Below, piece by piece: positions 34,985 to 44,192 of a stretch of 64,000 nucleotides of DNA; the first letter of the stretch is position 1, and the number at the start of each line of letters is the position of its first letter. Made by a program: the position numbers and the translations under genes. Origin of the DNA: RI-153 sp963752935 (GTDB lineage Bacteria; Chloroflexota; Anaerolineae; Caldilineales; Caldilineaceae); assembly GCA_963752935.1 (NCBI GenBank), contig CAVWAL010000024.1, positions 62,001-126,000 on the forward strand. Direction: 5' to 3'. The notes beneath the pieces are model-generated. The model ran no database searches. It was not told the DNA's origin and saw only the letters and a program-made list of their open reading frames with translations.

Positions 34985-37723
34985 ATGCCCACGCCGATCC
35001 TGGCTACCAAACTCTATATTCCGAGGCCGCGCCCAGATTCTGTCGCCCGTCCACGCCTGATCAAACGGATGGACGAGGGGCTGCACGGCAAGCTCACGCT
35101 GATCTGCGCGCCGGCAGGTTTCGGCAAGACCACGCTGGTGGGTACCTGGATCACCGGCAGCGTGCGGCCGGTGGCCTGGCTGGCGCTGGATGCAGAAGAC
35201 GCCCCTCTCGTCCGCTTTCTGGTCTATGTAATCGCTGCCCTGCAAACCGTGGCGCCAGGACTGGGCGAAGGCGTGCTGGCTGCACTCCAATCACCCCAGC
35301 CGCCCGACCCGATGTCGGCACTCACGACCCTACTCAACCAGATCAGTGCCATCCCCGACCCCGTTGTCCTCGTGCTGGATGATTACCATGTCATCGACGA
35401 CAAACGAGTGGACGACGCCCTCACGTTCTTGCTGGACCACCTGCCGCCGCAGATGCACATGGTGATGACTACGCGCGAAGATCCGCGTCTCCCCCTGGCC
35501 CGGCTGCGCGCCCGTGGCCAGTTGACCGAGATCCGCGCCGCCGATCTGCGCTTTACTGAGAATGAGGCCGCCGATTTTCTCAATCAGGCGATGGGCCTGC
35601 ACCTTACCGCCGAGGACGTGGCCGCGCTGGAATCTCGCACCGAAGGTTGGATCGCAGGGCTGCAACTGGCTGCCCTTGCCCTGCAAGGCCTTACCCTGCA
35701 AGGACCAATCTCCATGCCGGGGCGCGATCACGACATACACGGTTTTGTCCAGACCTTCGCCGGCGATCATCGCTATATTGTGGACTATCTGGTGGATGAA
35801 GTGCTGGCCCGCCAGCCCGATCAGATGCGCGCATTCCTTCTCCAAACCTCAATCCTAGAACGCTTGAACGGGCCGCTGTGTGATACGGTCACCGGGCAAG
35901 AAGGCAGCCGCAGCCGGCTGGTGGCGCTAGAGCGGAACAATCTCTTCGTCGTGCCGTTGGATGAGACGCGCCATTGGTTCCGCTACCACCATCTCTTTGC
36001 CGATGTGCTGCGCGCCCATCTGCGCGTGGAACAACCCGATCAGATCGCTACCTTGCATCGACGGGCGAGCCAATGGTACGAGCAGAACGATCTGTACGCA
36101 GACGCGATCCGCCACGCCTTGGCCGCCGAGGACTTTGAACACGCTGCAACGCTGATTGAGCGGCAGTGGCACACGATGGACGCTAACCTTCAATCTGAGG
36201 AGTGGTTGCGTTGGGCGCAAGCACTCCCCGCCGAGGTGGTCCAGGATCGCCCTGTGCTCAGTTTAGGCTGTGCCTGGGCATTGCTCAACGAGGGCAGTAC
36301 CGATGCCGCCGAGATTTGGTTGCGTGATGCCGAACGATGGCTTGATCCGACTACCGCCGCGGCCTCACAGCGTCCGGGCCAGATGGTCGTGATCGATGAA
36401 GTGGTGTTTGGCAAGCTGGCGGCGTCGATTGCCGCGGCCCGCGCCTATGCCGCACAGTCGATAGGCAATGCTGCCGCCACCGTGGCCTACGCCCGGCAGG
36501 CGCTCGATCTCCTGCCCCCAGATGATGACGTAGGGCGACGCGTACCGGCGGCGATCCTGGGGCTGGTGCAGTGGCAGAATGGCGATCTGGATGCCGCCTA
36601 TCGATCCCTGAGTGAGGCGCTGGCCAGCTTCGAGCGCACCGGTCACATCATCGGCGCAGTCAGCGGCACGTTCGGCCTCGCCGACATCTGCATCACACAA
36701 GGACGTCTGCGCACTGCAGGCGACACCTATCGCCATGCATTGCAACTGGTGGCCGGCATGGGCGATCTTGTCTTCCCTGGCGTGGCCGAATTACATGTGG
36801 GGTTGGGCGAGTTTTCCCTCGAATGTGGTGATCTGGATGCAGCATCCCGACACATGCAGCGTGGACAGGATCTGGGCGAGCAGGCTGTGCTGCCGGGCGA
36901 CGCGGCTCGCCTGTACGCCGTGATGGCGCGCATCCAATACGCCCGAGGAGCCGTTGACGCCGCCTTCCAGTTGTTCGACGAAGCGGAGCGGCTCTTCATC
37001 CCCACGCCTGTTCCCAACGTGCGTCCTGTGGCGGCGTGGCGGGCGCGGTTCTGGATCAGTGCCGGTAGAATTGCTGAGGCACAGGGCTGGGCACGCCAGA
37101 GCGGGCTGACCGTCGATGACGAGCTTCACTACCTGACCGAATTCGAGCATCTGACACTGGCGCGGTTGCTTCTTGCCCAGGCCCGCAGTGATGGAGCCGA
37201 TCACGCAGCGCAAGCGCTCAACCTGTTGGGCCGTCTGCTGAGTGCGGCGGACGAAGGCGGGCGGATGGGCAGCGCGATCGAGATCCTGGTGTTGCAGGCA
37301 TTGGTGCATCAGGCTCAGAACGACGTGACGGCGGCGCTAGAACCATTGGCGCGCGCCCTTACGTTAGCCGAGCCGCAAGGCTACGTGCAGGTCTTCGTGG
37401 ACAAAGGCCCGTCGCTGGCCGAACTGTTGCGCACCGCCGCCAAACAGGAGATCGCCCCCACCTATGCCCGCCACCTGCTGACCTTCTTTGGTGATGCGGC
37501 GCCGTCGGCCCCCACCCAACAGGATCTGATCGAACCGCTCAGCGACCGTGAACTGGACGTGGTCCGGCTGCTTGCTACCGAGTTGACCGGCCCAGAGATC
37601 GCTCGCGAACTGGTCATCTCGTTAAACACTCTGCGCACCCACACCAAGAACATATACAGCAAGCTCGGCGTCGGCAACCGTCGCGCCGCCGTCCGCCACG
37701 CCAAAGAATGCCACCTGCTGTAG
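34985..37723 (+). CDS. LuxR-family MalT-like regulator (STAND ATPase)
   Basis: A 912-residue signal-responsive activator. MPTPILATKLYIPRPRPDSV is the classical MalT-type opening. The P-loop is ICAPAGFGKTTL (about 40-51), with Walker B LVLDDYHVID near 135. A long helical tetratricopeptide-like sensor follows, then the LuxR helix-turn-helix LSDRELDVVRLLATELTGPEIA and SLNTLRTHTKNIYSKL (about 855-905). Likely targets are the following small gene and DUF4386 membrane protein. A truncated relative lies at 39227. Confidence 0.92.
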   Translation: MPTPILATKLYIPRPRPDSVARPRLIKRMDEGLHGKLTLICAPAGFGKTTLVGTWITGSVRPVAWLALDAEDAPLVRFLVYVIAALQTVAPGLGEGVLAALQSPQPPDPMSALTTLLNQISAIPDPVVLVLDDYHVIDDKRVDDALTFLLDHLPPQMHMVMTTREDPRLPLARLRARGQLTEIRAADLRFTENEAADFLNQAMGLHLTAEDVAALESRTEGWIAGLQLAALALQGLTLQGPISMPGRDHDIHGFVQTFAGDHRYIVDYLVDEVLARQPDQMRAFLLQTSILERLNGPLCDTVTGQEGSRSRLVALERNNLFVVPLDETRHWFRYHHLFADVLRAHLRVEQPDQIATLHRRASQWYEQNDLYADAIRHALAAEDFEHAATLIERQWHTMDANLQSEEWLRWAQALPAEVVQDRPVLSLGCAWALLNEGSTDAAEIWLRDAERWLDPTTAAASQRPGQMVVIDEVVFGKLAASIAAARAYAAQSIGNAAATVAYARQALDLLPPDDDVGRRVPAAILGLVQWQNGDLDAAYRSLSEALASFERTGHIIGAVSGTFGLADICITQGRLRTAGDTYRHALQLVAGMGDLVFPGVAELHVGLGEFSLECGDLDAASRHMQRGQDLGEQAVLPGDAARLYAVMARIQYARGAVDAAFQLFDEAERLFIPTPVPNVRPVAAWRARFWISAGRIAEAQGWARQSGLTVDDELHYLTEFEHLTLARLLLAQARSDGADHAAQALNLLGRLLSAADEGGRMGSAIEILVLQALVHQAQNDVTAALEPLARALTLAEPQGYVQVFVDKGPSLAELLRTAAKQEIAPTYARHLLTFFGDAAPSAPTQQDLIEPLSDRELDVVRLLATELTGPEIARELVISLNTLRTHTKNIYSKLGVGNRRAAVRHAKECHLL

Positions 37724-37773
37724 AGATCTAGCTCCCCGTCACATCACACCATCACATCATCGTCACCACATTG

Positions 37774-37791
37774 ATCACCACATGTGGTGAT
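37774..37791. promoter_or_regulatory. 18-bp perfect palindrome downstream of the LuxR gene
   Basis: ATCACCACATGTGGTGAT, set within a run of CATCAC/CACCAC-like repeats (37740-37800), in the gap before the small gene at 37879. It could be an operator for the LuxR-type protein; there is no T-run for termination. Confidence 0.4.
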
Positions 37792-37878
37792 GACGCCTCA
37801 CCACATCCGCCGCTATCCTTCGGGCAGAGCAAAAGAATGATGCAAGTCATCAATCGCAGCCAAGGCCTGAGGTGCAAA

Positions 37879-38154
37879 ATGTGTGCAACCAATCCACCAA
37901 ACGAGGACCGCCGCCATCCTGAGCACTACGAAATTCGCATCCAGGGTCATCTGCAAGATCGTTGGGCGGGCTGGTTCGGGGACATGGCGATCCTGCGTCA
38001 GGAGAACGGCGAAACGTGCTTGCGCGGTCCGGTTGAGGATCAGGCGGCGCTACACGGCATTTTGCGCAAGGTACGCGATACCGGCATGACCCTGCTTTCC
38101 GTTGCTCGCATCCTGCCTTCACAGGCAGGGGACGATCCATCTACTCAATCATGA
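37879..38154 (+). CDS. Small conserved protein of unknown function
   Basis: 91 residues, centred on HPEHYEIRIQGHLQDRWAGWF then GETCLRGPVEDQAALHGIL and VRDTGMTLLSVARI. I recognise this as a short soluble family often seen beside MalT-type LuxR regulators and DUF4386 genes in this phylum; its function is not established. The ATG at 37879 has GAGGTG upstream, and an ATG at 37837 is possible. It is followed closely by a DUF4386 gene. Confidence 0.72.
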   Translation: MCATNPPNEDRRHPEHYEIRIQGHLQDRWAGWFGDMAILRQENGETCLRGPVEDQAALHGILRKVRDTGMTLLSVARILPSQAGDDPSTQS

Positions 38155-38192
38155 AGTACGTTCAACTTTAGTCAACGAGGAGAAAACCAACC

Positions 38193-38933
38193 ATGAGTAT
38201 CACAACTACCAATTCAGTCAACAAGACGGCCCGCTACGCTGGACTGCTCTACCTGATCCTGGCTTTCTGTGGCGGCTTCGCCGAGTTCTTCGTCAGGCAA
38301 GCGATCATGGTGCCGGGTGACGCGGCTGCCACGGCGGCCAATATCCTGGCCTCGGAATCGACCTTCCGCCTCGGTTTCGCAGCCGAGCTAGTGGGGCAGG
38401 TGGTTTTTGTGCTCCTCGTACTGGCGCTGTACCAGATCCTCAAATCGGTCAACCGCAACCAGGCGCTACTGATGGTCTCTCTGGTGCTGGTGGCCGTCAC
38501 CATTACCTGTCTGAATATGCTGAATCAGTACGCTGCGCTGATGGTCCTTGAGGGCAGCGACTACCTGGCGGTCTTCAGCAGCGCCCAATTGCAGGCCTTC
38601 TCGCTGCTTTTCCTTAACCTGCACCATGCCGGCTATCTCATCGCCCAGATCTTCTTTGGCCTCTGGCTGTTGCCGTTGGGCTACCTGATCATCAAATCAG
38701 GCTTCCTGCCCTGGATCGTGGGTGTGTTGCTGGTAATTGCCGGGATCGGCTATCTGGCCGACGTACTCATTTTTGTTCTCCTCCCCGGCGTCGATCTGGT
38801 GCTCAGCGAGTTCACCTTTGTGGGCGAAGTCGTGTTGCTCCTCTGGCTGCTGGTGAAAGGCGTCAACGTGGAGCAGTGGCAGAGCCGAGTGTTGATGCCG
38901 CCACGAGGCGAGGTCGAGCATACAACGGCATAA
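38193..38933 (+). CDS. DUF4386 membrane protein
   Basis: 246 residues with about six membrane helices. KTARYAGLLYLILAFCGGFAE opens it and the family core ASESTFRLGFAAELVGQVVF follows; FFGLWLLPLGYLIIKSGFLP is the usual later motif. No activity is known for DUF4386. GAGGAG precedes the ATG. The LuxR regulator, small protein and this gene form a compact unit on one strand. Confidence 0.85.
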   Translation: MSITTTNSVNKTARYAGLLYLILAFCGGFAEFFVRQAIMVPGDAAATAANILASESTFRLGFAAELVGQVVFVLLVLALYQILKSVNRNQALLMVSLVLVAVTITCLNMLNQYAALMVLEGSDYLAVFSSAQLQAFSLLFLNLHHAGYLIAQIFFGLWLLPLGYLIIKSGFLPWIVGVLLVIAGIGYLADVLIFVLLPGVDLVLSEFTFVGEVVLLLWLLVKGVNVEQWQSRVLMPPRGEVEHTTA

Positions 38934-38974
38934 GCGGGCAGAATCCGGCGCCTGTGTCGAGCCCTACAGCGGCC

Positions 38975-39031
38975 GGCACAAGGCGCCGCCCTACCTATTC
39001 CTGCGGGCGGGCACAGAGGCGCCGCCCCTAC
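38975..39031. repeat. GC-rich repeat units, REP-like
   Basis: Two direct units, GGCACAAGGCGCCGCCCTAC (38975-38994) and a second at 39010-39031 beginning GGCACAGAGGCGCCGCC, in the gap after the DUF4386 gene. The inverted core GGCGCC repeats also at 38948. They resemble in style, not in full sequence, the interior of the 156-bp repeat. No gene is seen between 38934 and 39226. Confidence 0.5.
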
Positions 39032-39073
39032 AGGCCGGATCTCGATATCCATCCAAAACAAGCAGGTGCTACG

Positions 39074-39095
39074 CCAGGGACGACATCGTCCCTGG
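39074..39095. terminator. Hairpin downstream of the DUF4386 gene
   Basis: CCAGGGACGA (39074-39083) and TCGTCCCTGG (39086-39095), 10-bp perfect arms with a two-base loop, followed by moderately T-rich DNA. Confidence 0.45.
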
Positions 39096-39226
39096 TCGTA
39101 TTGTATGAACCGCCAGGTAGGGTTGCCAGAAATGTACTTCTACCCTAAGATGAAGGTCGTTCTCAGGTGAAGAACCACAACCCGTCCTGCCGCTCGTGAA
39201 GTTGCTATGAGCGCCGGAGCTTCGCT

Positions 39227-39343
39227 ATGTCGACGCCGATCCAGACCACCAAACTCTACATACCGCCGCCGCGGCCAAACCTTGTACGCCGTCATCGTCT
39301 GATCGAGCGAATCGATGAGGGGCTGCTTTTTCTTGTAAACAGG
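39227..39343 (+). pseudogene. N-terminal stub of a second MalT-like LuxR gene
   Basis: MSTPIQTTKLYIPPPRPNL then VRRHRLIERIDEGL matches the first 33 residues of the intact regulator at 34985 (MPTPILATKLYIPRPRPDSV, ARPRLIKRMDEGL) and then stops matching just before the P-loop. The reading frame runs on into the next gene out of frame. The junction falls directly before the ribosome site of the alcohol dehydrogenase gene, so a deletion has joined the two. More than 95 percent of the regulator is gone. Confidence 0.8.
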
Positions 39344-39353
39344 AGAACTCTCC

Positions 39354-40325
39354 ATGAAAGCAATCGTCTACACAAAGTACGGCCCACCCGAAGTCCTTAG
39401 CTTGCAGGAAGTTGCGAAGCCTACGCCCAAAGCCGACGAACTCTTGATCAAGATCCACGCTGCGTCGGCAAACGCCTATGACTGGCACATTATGCGCGCC
39501 GATCCATTTCTGGCGCGTTTTGCCAGAGGACTTTTTTCCCCAAAAAATACGATCCCCGGCGCCGATGTCGCCGGGGTGGTCGAAGCCGTCGGCGCAACTG
39601 TCACACAGTTTGAGCCGGGCGACGCCGTCTTTGGGGATCTGGCTTCATCGGGTGACGGCGCTTTCGCCGAGTATGTTTGCCTGCCGGAGAAGTTCGCTGT
39701 CTCCATGCCGACCAACCTCACCTTCGCCGAAGCCGCAGCCGTGCCCATGGCGGCGGTCACCGCCTTGAAGGGGCTACGTGATGTGGCTCAGGTTCAACCC
39801 GGACAGAAAGTCTTGATCAACGGTGCTTCGGGCGGTGTGGGCACCTTTGCCGTGCAGATAGCCAACGTAATGGGGGCCGAAGTCTCCGCGGTGTGTAGCA
39901 CAACCAAAATGGATATGGCGCGCTCGCTTGGGGCCGATCACGTAATCGACTATACCCGGCAGGATTTCACACAGAGCGGACAGTGCTACGACGTGATCCT
40001 GGGCGTAAACGGGTATCAGTCGCTTTCGGCCTACAAGCGAGCGCTCGCTCCTCAGGGTATCTATGCCATGGCCGGTGGTACGACGGCGCAGATTTTCGAG
40101 GCCCTGCTCCTGGGGCCGTTCATGTCCAGGGGGGGCAAGAAGATAACCACCGTCACCTCAGAACCGAACCAGAACGATTTGATCTACTTGAAAGAACTTA
40201 TCGAGGGCGGCCAGGTCAAACCGATCCTCGATCGCTGCTATCCGCTCAGTGAAACGGCGGACGCCATCCGCTATCTCGAACAGGGACATGCCAGCGGAAA
40301 AGTGATCGTTACGGTTGTTTCATAG
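39354..40325 (+). CDS. Zinc-independent MDR-family NAD(P)-dependent oxidoreductase (quinone-reductase-like)
   Basis: 323 residues of the medium-chain dehydrogenase family. The N-terminal GroES-like domain is MKAIVYTKYGPPEVLSLQEV to FAEYVCLPEKF; the Rossmann domain has GASGGVGTFAVQIA (about 160-173). No structural-zinc cysteine cluster is seen, which favours a quinone oxidoreductase/enoyl-reductase type. AGGAGA precedes the ATG. It sits directly after the MalT stub and converges on an SDR gene across a strong hairpin. Confidence 0.88.
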   Translation: MKAIVYTKYGPPEVLSLQEVAKPTPKADELLIKIHAASANAYDWHIMRADPFLARFARGLFSPKNTIPGADVAGVVEAVGATVTQFEPGDAVFGDLASSGDGAFAEYVCLPEKFAVSMPTNLTFAEAAAVPMAAVTALKGLRDVAQVQPGQKVLINGASGGVGTFAVQIANVMGAEVSAVCSTTKMDMARSLGADHVIDYTRQDFTQSGQCYDVILGVNGYQSLSAYKRALAPQGIYAMAGGTTAQIFEALLLGPFMSRGGKKITTVTSEPNQNDLIYLKELIEGGQVKPILDRCYPLSETADAIRYLEQGHASGKVIVTVVS

Positions 40326-40326
40326 A

Positions 40327-40362
40327 CCTGTATGTGGTGGCATTTATGCCACCACATACAGG
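40327..40362. terminator. Hairpin between convergent oxidoreductase genes
   Basis: CCTGTATGTGGTGGCAT (40327-40343) and its perfect complement (40346-40362) around a TT loop. It lies directly after one stop codon and 36 bases from the other, so it can serve both strands. Confidence 0.65.
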
Positions 40363-40397
40363 CCAGGCCGGGAAATGCCGAGTTCCCATTCCTGCCG

Positions 40398-41129
40398 CTA
40401 CCCTCGCCCCACGTACAACTGCTCTACGGGCAGAGCAATTGCTTCTAGCACCGTGGCATGAGCGGGCAGCGCCGCCATTGCCAGGGCAATGGACGCCAGT
40501 TCGTCGACGCTCATCATCGGCTCCTGGTCGGCGGCTTTGTCGTTGTTGTTCCGGCGCTCGGTGAGGGTGTTGCCGGGGTGCAAGCAACCCGCGGAGATGC
40601 CATGTGCGCGACCTTCGAGGGCAATGCATTTGGTCAGACCGACGAGACCGTGTTTGCTGCTGGTGTAGGGCGCGGAATTCATACGCGGCATCTGCGCCGA
40701 GATGCTGCCGATGTTGAGGATGCGCCCGCCCCCCTGGGGTTTCATGATCTTCATCGCCTCGCGCGCACACAGGAAGGGACCCGTGAGATTGACATCGATC
40801 ACTTTGCGCCACGTCTCCAGAGACAGTTCTTCCAATGGCCCACCGTCAAAGGCGCCGGAGTTGTTGACGAGGATGTCGAGCCGTCCAAAGCGGTCCATGG
40901 TCTGGGCGAAGAGCGCGATCACGTCGGCTTCCACCGTTACATCGGCGGGGATAACTTCGACGGTTGCACCCAGGCCGCGCATTTCGGTGGCCGTCTCCTC
41001 AAGGTTGCTACGCTTGCGTGAACTGAGGATCAATGTGGCGCCGGCTTGAGCAAAGGCGCGAGCGATCCCCTTGCCGATGCCCGTCCCTGCGCCGGTAATC
41101 AGTGCGATCTTGCCAGAAAGCTGAGTCAT
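40398..41129 (-). CDS. SDR-family oxidoreductase
   Basis: 243 residues. ITGAGTGIGKGIARAF (about 12-27) is the cofactor loop, LVNNSG the fourth-strand motif, and YTSSKHG the catalytic Tyr/Lys pair. It is a classical SDR of unknown substrate; MTQLSGKIALITG begins the conserved fold, so I take the ATG at 41129 over an in-frame start at 41234. The LVNNSG motif and TERRNNNDKAADQEPM tail region resemble glucose/ribitol dehydrogenase-type members. Confidence 0.88.
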   Translation of the reverse strand: MTQLSGKIALITGAGTGIGKGIARAFAQAGATLILSSRKRSNLEETATEMRGLGATVEVIPADVTVEADVIALFAQTMDRFGRLDILVNNSGAFDGGPLEELSLETWRKVIDVNLTGPFLCAREAMKIMKPQGGGRILNIGSISAQMPRMNSAPYTSSKHGLVGLTKCIALEGRAHGISAGCLHPGNTLTERRNNNDKAADQEPMMSVDELASIALAMAALPAHATVLEAIALPVEQLYVGRG

Positions 41130-41924
41130 GTTGGTCTCTTCTCTTTCTCTTGTTCTTTGGTGGTAAGTGTTTGTAGCGCCGCAGTAAATGAATGCCCCGC
41201 GTGCAATATAATTTGAGGGCAAAAAAAGACGCACCTTGTGCTAAAAAGCCGTTTGCTTTCCGTGGGGTAACACAGTAAGATGCGTCACATCTCTGTGTCT
41301 GATTCCTCGGCATAGTGTTACACGTCGGGACGGCAGGCGTATGGCGAGAAAATCCGTGGACAAACAGTCTTCGCGCCTGACTAGTTTTCTGTAAACACGT
41401 ACTGCCTATCTACCATCAGTTTGGAAAAGTTCTGACTTTTTTGCAAACTGGGACCCATAGGAAAACTAGCCTGATCCAGGGTTGAAATCTTCTCAATAGA
41501 CTGTTAGAATATGGCTGCCCCTAAAAGACCACCATCTCAGTGCAAGATTCTGTACAAAGTCCGAAACCGTAGTTTTGTCCCTAACAGAATTTAGCATCAT
41601 CGTTGTTAACGCGTCTACCTGAGGTTCGCCTCTGGCAGACAAAATTGAGTGACTAGACAGATCGAGTCAGGTACGATACATTAGATAAAGTCGAGATGAA
41701 TTGTCTGTCACGGCTCGACTATTGGCACCTGTAGTCCCCGGGCGAATGCCGAGGGTAGTGAGTCATACTTCCCGTGTTGGGCGTCGCCAAAACCCTTTTT
41801 GCACCTTCTGCCGTTTCTGGTATACGATTGCCCTGCGCCTCATTGCGGGTCAGATGCAAGAGCGGCAAAGTGTGATATACTATCGATTGTCGGTTTTCCT
41901 CAACTCAATACAAAGGAAGGCACA
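41130..41924. other. 795-base intergenic region without a recognisable gene
   Basis: Both strands are full of stops and show only short chance frames. The DNA is less GC-rich than its surroundings. TATACT at 41876-41881 could be the -10 for the secreted protein gene at 41925. No tRNA cloverleaf, long dyad or known repeat is seen. Confidence 0.5.
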
Positions 41925-43118
41925 ATGAAACGATTCCACACCCTCATCTTGATCCTTGCTCTTATGCTTGCCTTCACCGCATCGGCATTTGCGCAGGGCG
42001 ACTGCGGTGACCTGTCCGCAGACGATTGTGACATTCTGTATGGTTCGTCTGATGCCATGATGGCCGTCACTTCGGGTAGCCAGTTTGTTGGCGTCGAAGT
42101 TCAGGCCATGAATGTTCCACAGACACCCATCACGGATGCCTCTTTCGCCTGGACGTTGGATACCACGTACGACTACTCCGATGAAGCTGCTAGTGCTGCC
42201 ATGGCTATGCAGGAAATGTCTCCTGAAGAGATGGCCGCTCTCTACGCTGATTCCGCTGCACTGACCGACCAGGTCACCACCATCCTCGCCGGCACCTCTG
42301 CCAGCATCGACATGAGCACAGAATTTTCTGAAGAACTTGTCAGCTTGCTGTCGCAGAGCGCAGGCGCCGATTGGCCTTCATCAGTTGATCTAAGTGTGAT
42401 TCTCGATGGCGGCGTTGCTTACCTCGACCTGAGCACCCTCGAACCGCTGTTGGGTGACGCAGGCATGGGCGGCATGAGCGGCTGGATCGGCATCGACGTC
42501 ATGCCGTGGGTTGAAGCCGCTCTGATGCAGAGCACCACCGACCCCAATACTGCACTCGCCGCTTCTGCTTCCACGCAGACTGGCGCTGGTCCTCTCTTTA
42601 CCCAGATCGCCGGCGCTGACATGGGCATGGTGACCCCGTTCCTCAACATCGAGCGCCTCGATGATGCAGAGGTTAACGGTGAATCTGCTGCCGTTTTCAG
42701 CACCACGATCGACTGGGAAGCCTTTGTACAGAGCCCCTACTTCGAACAGTTGATTGTCCTGGCTCTTGGGCAATCTGGTTCTATGCCCAGTGCAACTGAG
42801 CTGGAACAGACTGTTACCCTGGCTCGCATGTTTGGCCCCGCCTTGCTCCAAGGCATTAACATTGACTTGACCGAGAACGTTGGTCTGGATACCGGTTATT
42901 TGCTCTCCAGTGACTTCGTGTTCGACTGGAATCTGAGTGACCTTTCTGCTCTGACTGACATGATGGGCGGCGGTGCTGCACTCGCAATCGACGAGAATGC
43001 TGCTATCATGGCGAGTATCGTCACCGAGAATACAGACTTGAATGGCGATGTATCCATCGAAGTACCTGCTGATGCCTTCATCATCCCAACCGAGATGTTG
43101 ACTGGCGCGATGCAGTAG
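41925..43118 (+). CDS. Secreted protein of unknown function
   Basis: 397 residues. A clear signal peptide (MKRFHTLILILALMLAFTASAFAQ, here noted as MKRFHTLILILALMLAF + TASAFAQ, cleavage near residue 23) is followed by GDCGDLSADDCDILYGS, a paired-Cys motif, and an acidic, methionine-rich body (MAMQEMSPEEMAALYAD). Strands such as GGVAYLDLSTLEPLLG suggest a beta-rich lipid-carrier-like fold, but I cannot name a family. AAAGGAAGG precedes the ATG. A rho-independent terminator follows at once, so it is monocistronic. Confidence 0.78.
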   Translation: MKRFHTLILILALMLAFTASAFAQGDCGDLSADDCDILYGSSDAMMAVTSGSQFVGVEVQAMNVPQTPITDASFAWTLDTTYDYSDEAASAAMAMQEMSPEEMAALYADSAALTDQVTTILAGTSASIDMSTEFSEELVSLLSQSAGADWPSSVDLSVILDGGVAYLDLSTLEPLLGDAGMGGMSGWIGIDVMPWVEAALMQSTTDPNTALAASASTQTGAGPLFTQIAGADMGMVTPFLNIERLDDAEVNGESAAVFSTTIDWEAFVQSPYFEQLIVLALGQSGSMPSATELEQTVTLARMFGPALLQGINIDLTENVGLDTGYLLSSDFVFDWNLSDLSALTDMMGGGAALAIDENAAIMASIVTENTDLNGDVSIEVPADAFIIPTEMLTGAMQ

Positions 43119-43137
43119 TTCTCCTGAGGCGCATTGA

Positions 43138-43169
43138 AAAAAGCCGGTGTCTACGGACACCGGCTTTTT
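43138..43169 (+). terminator. Rho-independent terminator
   Basis: AAAAAGCCGGTGTC (43138-43151), loop TACG, complement at 43156-43169 ending in TTTTT, 20 bases after the stop of the secreted-protein gene. Confidence 0.88.
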
Positions 43170-43214
43170 CTTTGGGCAAGCAGGGCCAAACTGTAGCTTG
43201 TTGAGGAGAATTCT

Positions 43215-44168
43215 ATGCTGAGTGCAACTGAACACTCTCGTACAGTGGCGATTACCGGCGCCCTGGGCAACCTGGGTACAAAACTCATCGATCACCTGAT
43301 CACGCACACGCGGATCTCTCGCATTATCGGGCTTGATCTACATCTACCGACATCGGAACGAGTGGCGCAAGTCAACCGCCTCGTCAATACGGCTACTCTG
43401 GATCGCACACCCACTTCGGTCGAATTCGTTGCCTGCGACCTTAGCAAGTGGCAGGACCGACGCTGGCGCGATGTTCTGTTGCAGGTGGATACGGTTGTCC
43501 ATTTTGCCGCGCGCAATCCATACCCCGAGGCGACTTGGGCCGAAGCCGGGGCCTCTTTGGATATGACGCTTCATCTTGCCAATGCTGCCGCAGAGAGTCC
43601 CTCCGTCACCCGGTTTGTTCTTGCCAGCTCAAACCACGTGATGGGGCGTTACAAAGATTTACCCTGGGCGCAACTGGTGGGGCCGGGCGAGCTACGGCCA
43701 GACAGCGATCCGGGTGTGGGCACGGTCTGGCATACGGGCCAACAGTGGATGGATTCCACCGCCTACGCCACGGCCAAGTTTGCGGGAGAGCGCGCCTGTC
43801 GATCCCTTGCCGAGAGCAGCAACGGCGCAACGACCTTTGTGGCGATTCGCATCGGGTGGTGTCAGCCGGGGCCGAATCGCCCTGATACGCTCTCTGCCTC
43901 CGGATCACCTACGCTCAAAGTGGGCGCACTCCCACCAGGGCTGGATGCCGCGGACTTCGAGCGATCCGAGCGGTGGTTCCGAGAAATGTGGTTGTCGAAT
44001 CGGGATTTTGCCCAGATCTTCGAGCAGGCGATCTGCGTAGCCGGCGAGGATTGGCCCGGCCCGTTCTTGCTCGTCAACGGTATGTCGGCCAACAGTGGCA
44101 TGAAGTGGAGCCTGGACGAGGCCCGGCGCTATTTGGGGTATGCACCGCAGGATGATGTATACCGATAG
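43215..44168 (+). CDS. NAD-dependent epimerase/dehydratase (extended SDR)
   Basis: 317 residues. The N-terminal nucleotide loop is ITGALGNLGTKLIDHL (about 13-28); VVHFAARNPYP is the usual second motif, LASSNHVMG carries the catalytic serine, and YATAKFAGER the Tyr/Lys pair (about 178-182). The SSNHVMG sequence and total length recall uronate dehydrogenase-like members, which oxidise hexuronic acids, but that is an inference. GAGGAG precedes the ATG. It converges with the L,D-transpeptidase gene. Confidence 0.85.
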   Translation: MLSATEHSRTVAITGALGNLGTKLIDHLITHTRISRIIGLDLHLPTSERVAQVNRLVNTATLDRTPTSVEFVACDLSKWQDRRWRDVLLQVDTVVHFAARNPYPEATWAEAGASLDMTLHLANAAAESPSVTRFVLASSNHVMGRYKDLPWAQLVGPGELRPDSDPGVGTVWHTGQQWMDSTAYATAKFAGERACRSLAESSNGATTFVAIRIGWCQPGPNRPDTLSASGSPTLKVGALPPGLDAADFERSERWFREMWLSNRDFAQIFEQAICVAGEDWPGPFLLVNGMSANSGMKWSLDEARRYLGYAPQDDVYR

Positions 44169-44192
44169 AGACAGGGCATGCAAAAACATGCC

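Noticed and set aside
37740..37800. CRISPR-like array in the CATCAC/CACCAC run
   Set aside because: Units are short and irregular with no spacers and no cas genes nearby; it is a simple-sequence run with a palindrome.
41580..41650. Possible tRNA from a GGTTCG-containing stem
   Set aside because: No acceptor stem, anticodon arm or CCA-side pairing could be drawn around it.
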